From: Paragorgia papillata
Lineage: Eukaryota; Cnidaria; Anthozoa; Scleralcyonacea; Coralliidae
DNA: 64,000 nucleotides
Reading direction: 5' to 3'
Assembly (NCBI GenBank): GCA_035771165.1
Contig: JAWNZC010000319.1
Span: 1,066,501-1,130,500 of the forward strand
This document shows positions 62,835 to 64,000 of this stretch, piece after piece. The stretch's first letter is position 1; each line of letters starts with the position of its first letter. Both the position numbers and the translations under genes were made by a program. Below the pieces are notes generated by a model. That model searched no databases, was not told the DNA's origin, and saw only the letters and a program-made list of their open reading frames with translations.

Positions 62835-63671
62835 ATGCGTAGTCAAGATGGAGAAGATGGGGTTAGTAGTACCGCAAAGACCGAAGTGCCGAATCAGAAC
62901 GGCAACGTTTACACGAATAATCCCACGCAAGAAAAAAGTTGTGAAGAAGGGCCAAGATCTGTCGCAAATCTGGAAGGATTAGTCTTAAACGACGAAACCA
63001 ATACTTTGGATAACTCTGGTAACATGTCCAGTGAGTATCTGGACGCTAGATACTTCTCACAAGTCCCTTATCAATACCAACCCAGTCTAATCCAATTTAA
63101 TGACAACGAAGAGTATACAGATTATCATTTTGGGCTGATACGTGGCTACCACAGAGAAATGTATGATGAAAACAAACAACAGAAATGGTATCTGTGTTGC
63201 TCGTATGATAGAGACACTGTCAAGCGTATTACACACAGAAACAGTGTTTTAACCTGGCAAATTATAGGAGTGGTTTTTGGTACTGTGTTTGTATTTTTTG
63301 GACTAACATCTTTACTTGCAAGTGTTATTATTTCCTCAGACGATACCAGGGAATACTTTTTGAGTAGCACTGAAGCACCGAGTACTACGAGTCTTCATAT
63401 TTTGGCAATAGTTGGGTTAACTATATTGACAATTGGAAGTGCTTTAGTGTCGTTCTGTCTGCTTGTGCCTGTGTGTATTGGGCAAATGCGTCTGAATGAT
63501 TTTTCAGGCTTTTGGTGCAATGCTGGAGATTTGTACGTGAAGAATGCCGATGAAAAATCTTACAACGTCGCTCCCAACCAATTCTTATATTTTGATGCTG
63601 AACATTATAGAAAAATATTCGGAATAGCACAAGTGAAAAAGATTCAACCTGAACTAAAAAATACCAAATAG
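62835..63671 (+). CDS. Neurensin-like two-pass membrane protein
   Basis: A single coding exon of 278 residues; the first in-frame ATG is at 62835 (upstream in-frame codons lack ATG). The N-terminus is hydrophilic, about residues 1-140. A YHFGLIRGYHREMYDEN segment follows, resembling the YFGVKSYLHHFYE motif of vertebrate neurensins. Two hydrophobic segments come next: about residues 148-172 (WQIIGVVFGTVFVFFGLTSL) and about residues 190-218 (LHILAIVGLTILTIGSALVS). The Cys-rich WYLCCSYDRD stretch precedes the first membrane segment. Neurensins are vesicle and membrane proteins of neurons in vertebrates (general knowledge). The similarity is clear in the motif and membrane layout but modest in sequence, so the family call is tentative. 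An AT-rich 3' region follows. Confidence 0.6.
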   Translation: MRSQDGEDGVSSTAKTEVPNQNGNVYTNNPTQEKSCEEGPRSVANLEGLVLNDETNTLDNSGNMSSEYLDARYFSQVPYQYQPSLIQFNDNEEYTDYHFGLIRGYHREMYDENKQQKWYLCCSYDRDTVKRITHRNSVLTWQIIGVVFGTVFVFFGLTSLLASVIISSDDTREYFLSSTEAPSTTSLHILAIVGLTILTIGSALVSFCLLVPVCIGQMRLNDFSGFWCNAGDLYVKNADEKSYNVAPNQFLYFDAEHYRKIFGIAQVKKIQPELKNTK

Positions 63672-64000
63672 ATATACCTTAAATCTCTGACCATAAGCCT
63701 AAGTGGCCTTTACTTATATCTTTTTATTAAAAATGACTTCTTTTGGGGATTCTTTTTGAAATTTAAAGGGCTTGATACTGGCGTTCCAGTGATGTAACCA
63801 TTATATGTGACTATTTTAATCTCTGTATATTAAAAATCGCCTTTTATTACAAATAATTAATTGAATGTAAGATTGTTTATATAATAAATTATAAATCTTT
63901 TCAGTTTCTGTAGAAAAGTATTTTATTTTTTCGGCAATGATTATCTATTCGGTGCTTTGTGAATCGTCAGTCAGAGAGATGTAAATGTAAATTACAGTAG
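63672..64000. other. 3' flank of the neurensin-like gene
   Basis: AT-rich sequence with possible polyadenylation signals (ATAATAAATTATAAA near 63880). No further gene is visible before the window ends. Confidence 0.4.

Overview
This is a eukaryotic, AT-rich window with intron-split genes and a very dense load of small inverted-repeat transposons. The gene set (ribonucleotide reductase R2, NDUFS5, PEX13, eIF2-alpha, GREB1, a bHLH factor and a neurensin-like membrane protein) is metazoan. The secreted PAN-EGF-fibrinogen-like gene at the left end is an architecture typical of anthozoan cnidarians, so a sea anemone or coral is the best guess. This rests on protein architecture only; no database search was run.

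Layout. 0.5-3.7 kb: a secreted PAN-EGF-fibrinogen-like gene (+), with a large palindrome and a TTAA-flanked MITE in its introns. 3.8-5.4 kb: nested MITEs and a minisatellite made of CRE-like TGACGTCA sites. 5.9-19.6 kb: two tandem minus-strand genes that share a zinc-finger-like motif with exact spacing CX2CX9CX23CX2C. The long 5' intron of the second one is full of nested repeats. 19.6-28.8 kb: no convincing gene, only MITEs and unique AT-rich DNA. 28.9-40.5 kb: a housekeeping cluster of RRM2 (-), NDUFS5 (+), PEX13 (+) and EIF2S1 (-). RRM2 and NDUFS5 are head to head across 564 bp that holds CCAAT and E2F-like sites. 40.5-46.3 kb: intergenic DNA with a hAT element. 46.4-58.1 kb: a GREB1/GREB1L orthologue (+). 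I could assemble 20 coding exons that stay in phase to a 1771-residue protein. 59.3-63.7 kb: a single-exon bHLH gene and a neurensin-like two-pass membrane protein gene (+), separated by MITEs.

The housekeeping genes act in separate processes: dNTP synthesis, complex I, peroxisome import and translation initiation. No operon-like logic is implied.

The most unusual signals are: a repeat family with a constant head and a constant hairpin loop but copy-specific stem words; the paired CX2CX9CX23CX2C genes; the full-length GREB1 with a conserved P-loop; and a bHLH protein whose invariant basic-region Glu is an Asp. Exon boundaries were derived by hand from splice signals and reading phase.
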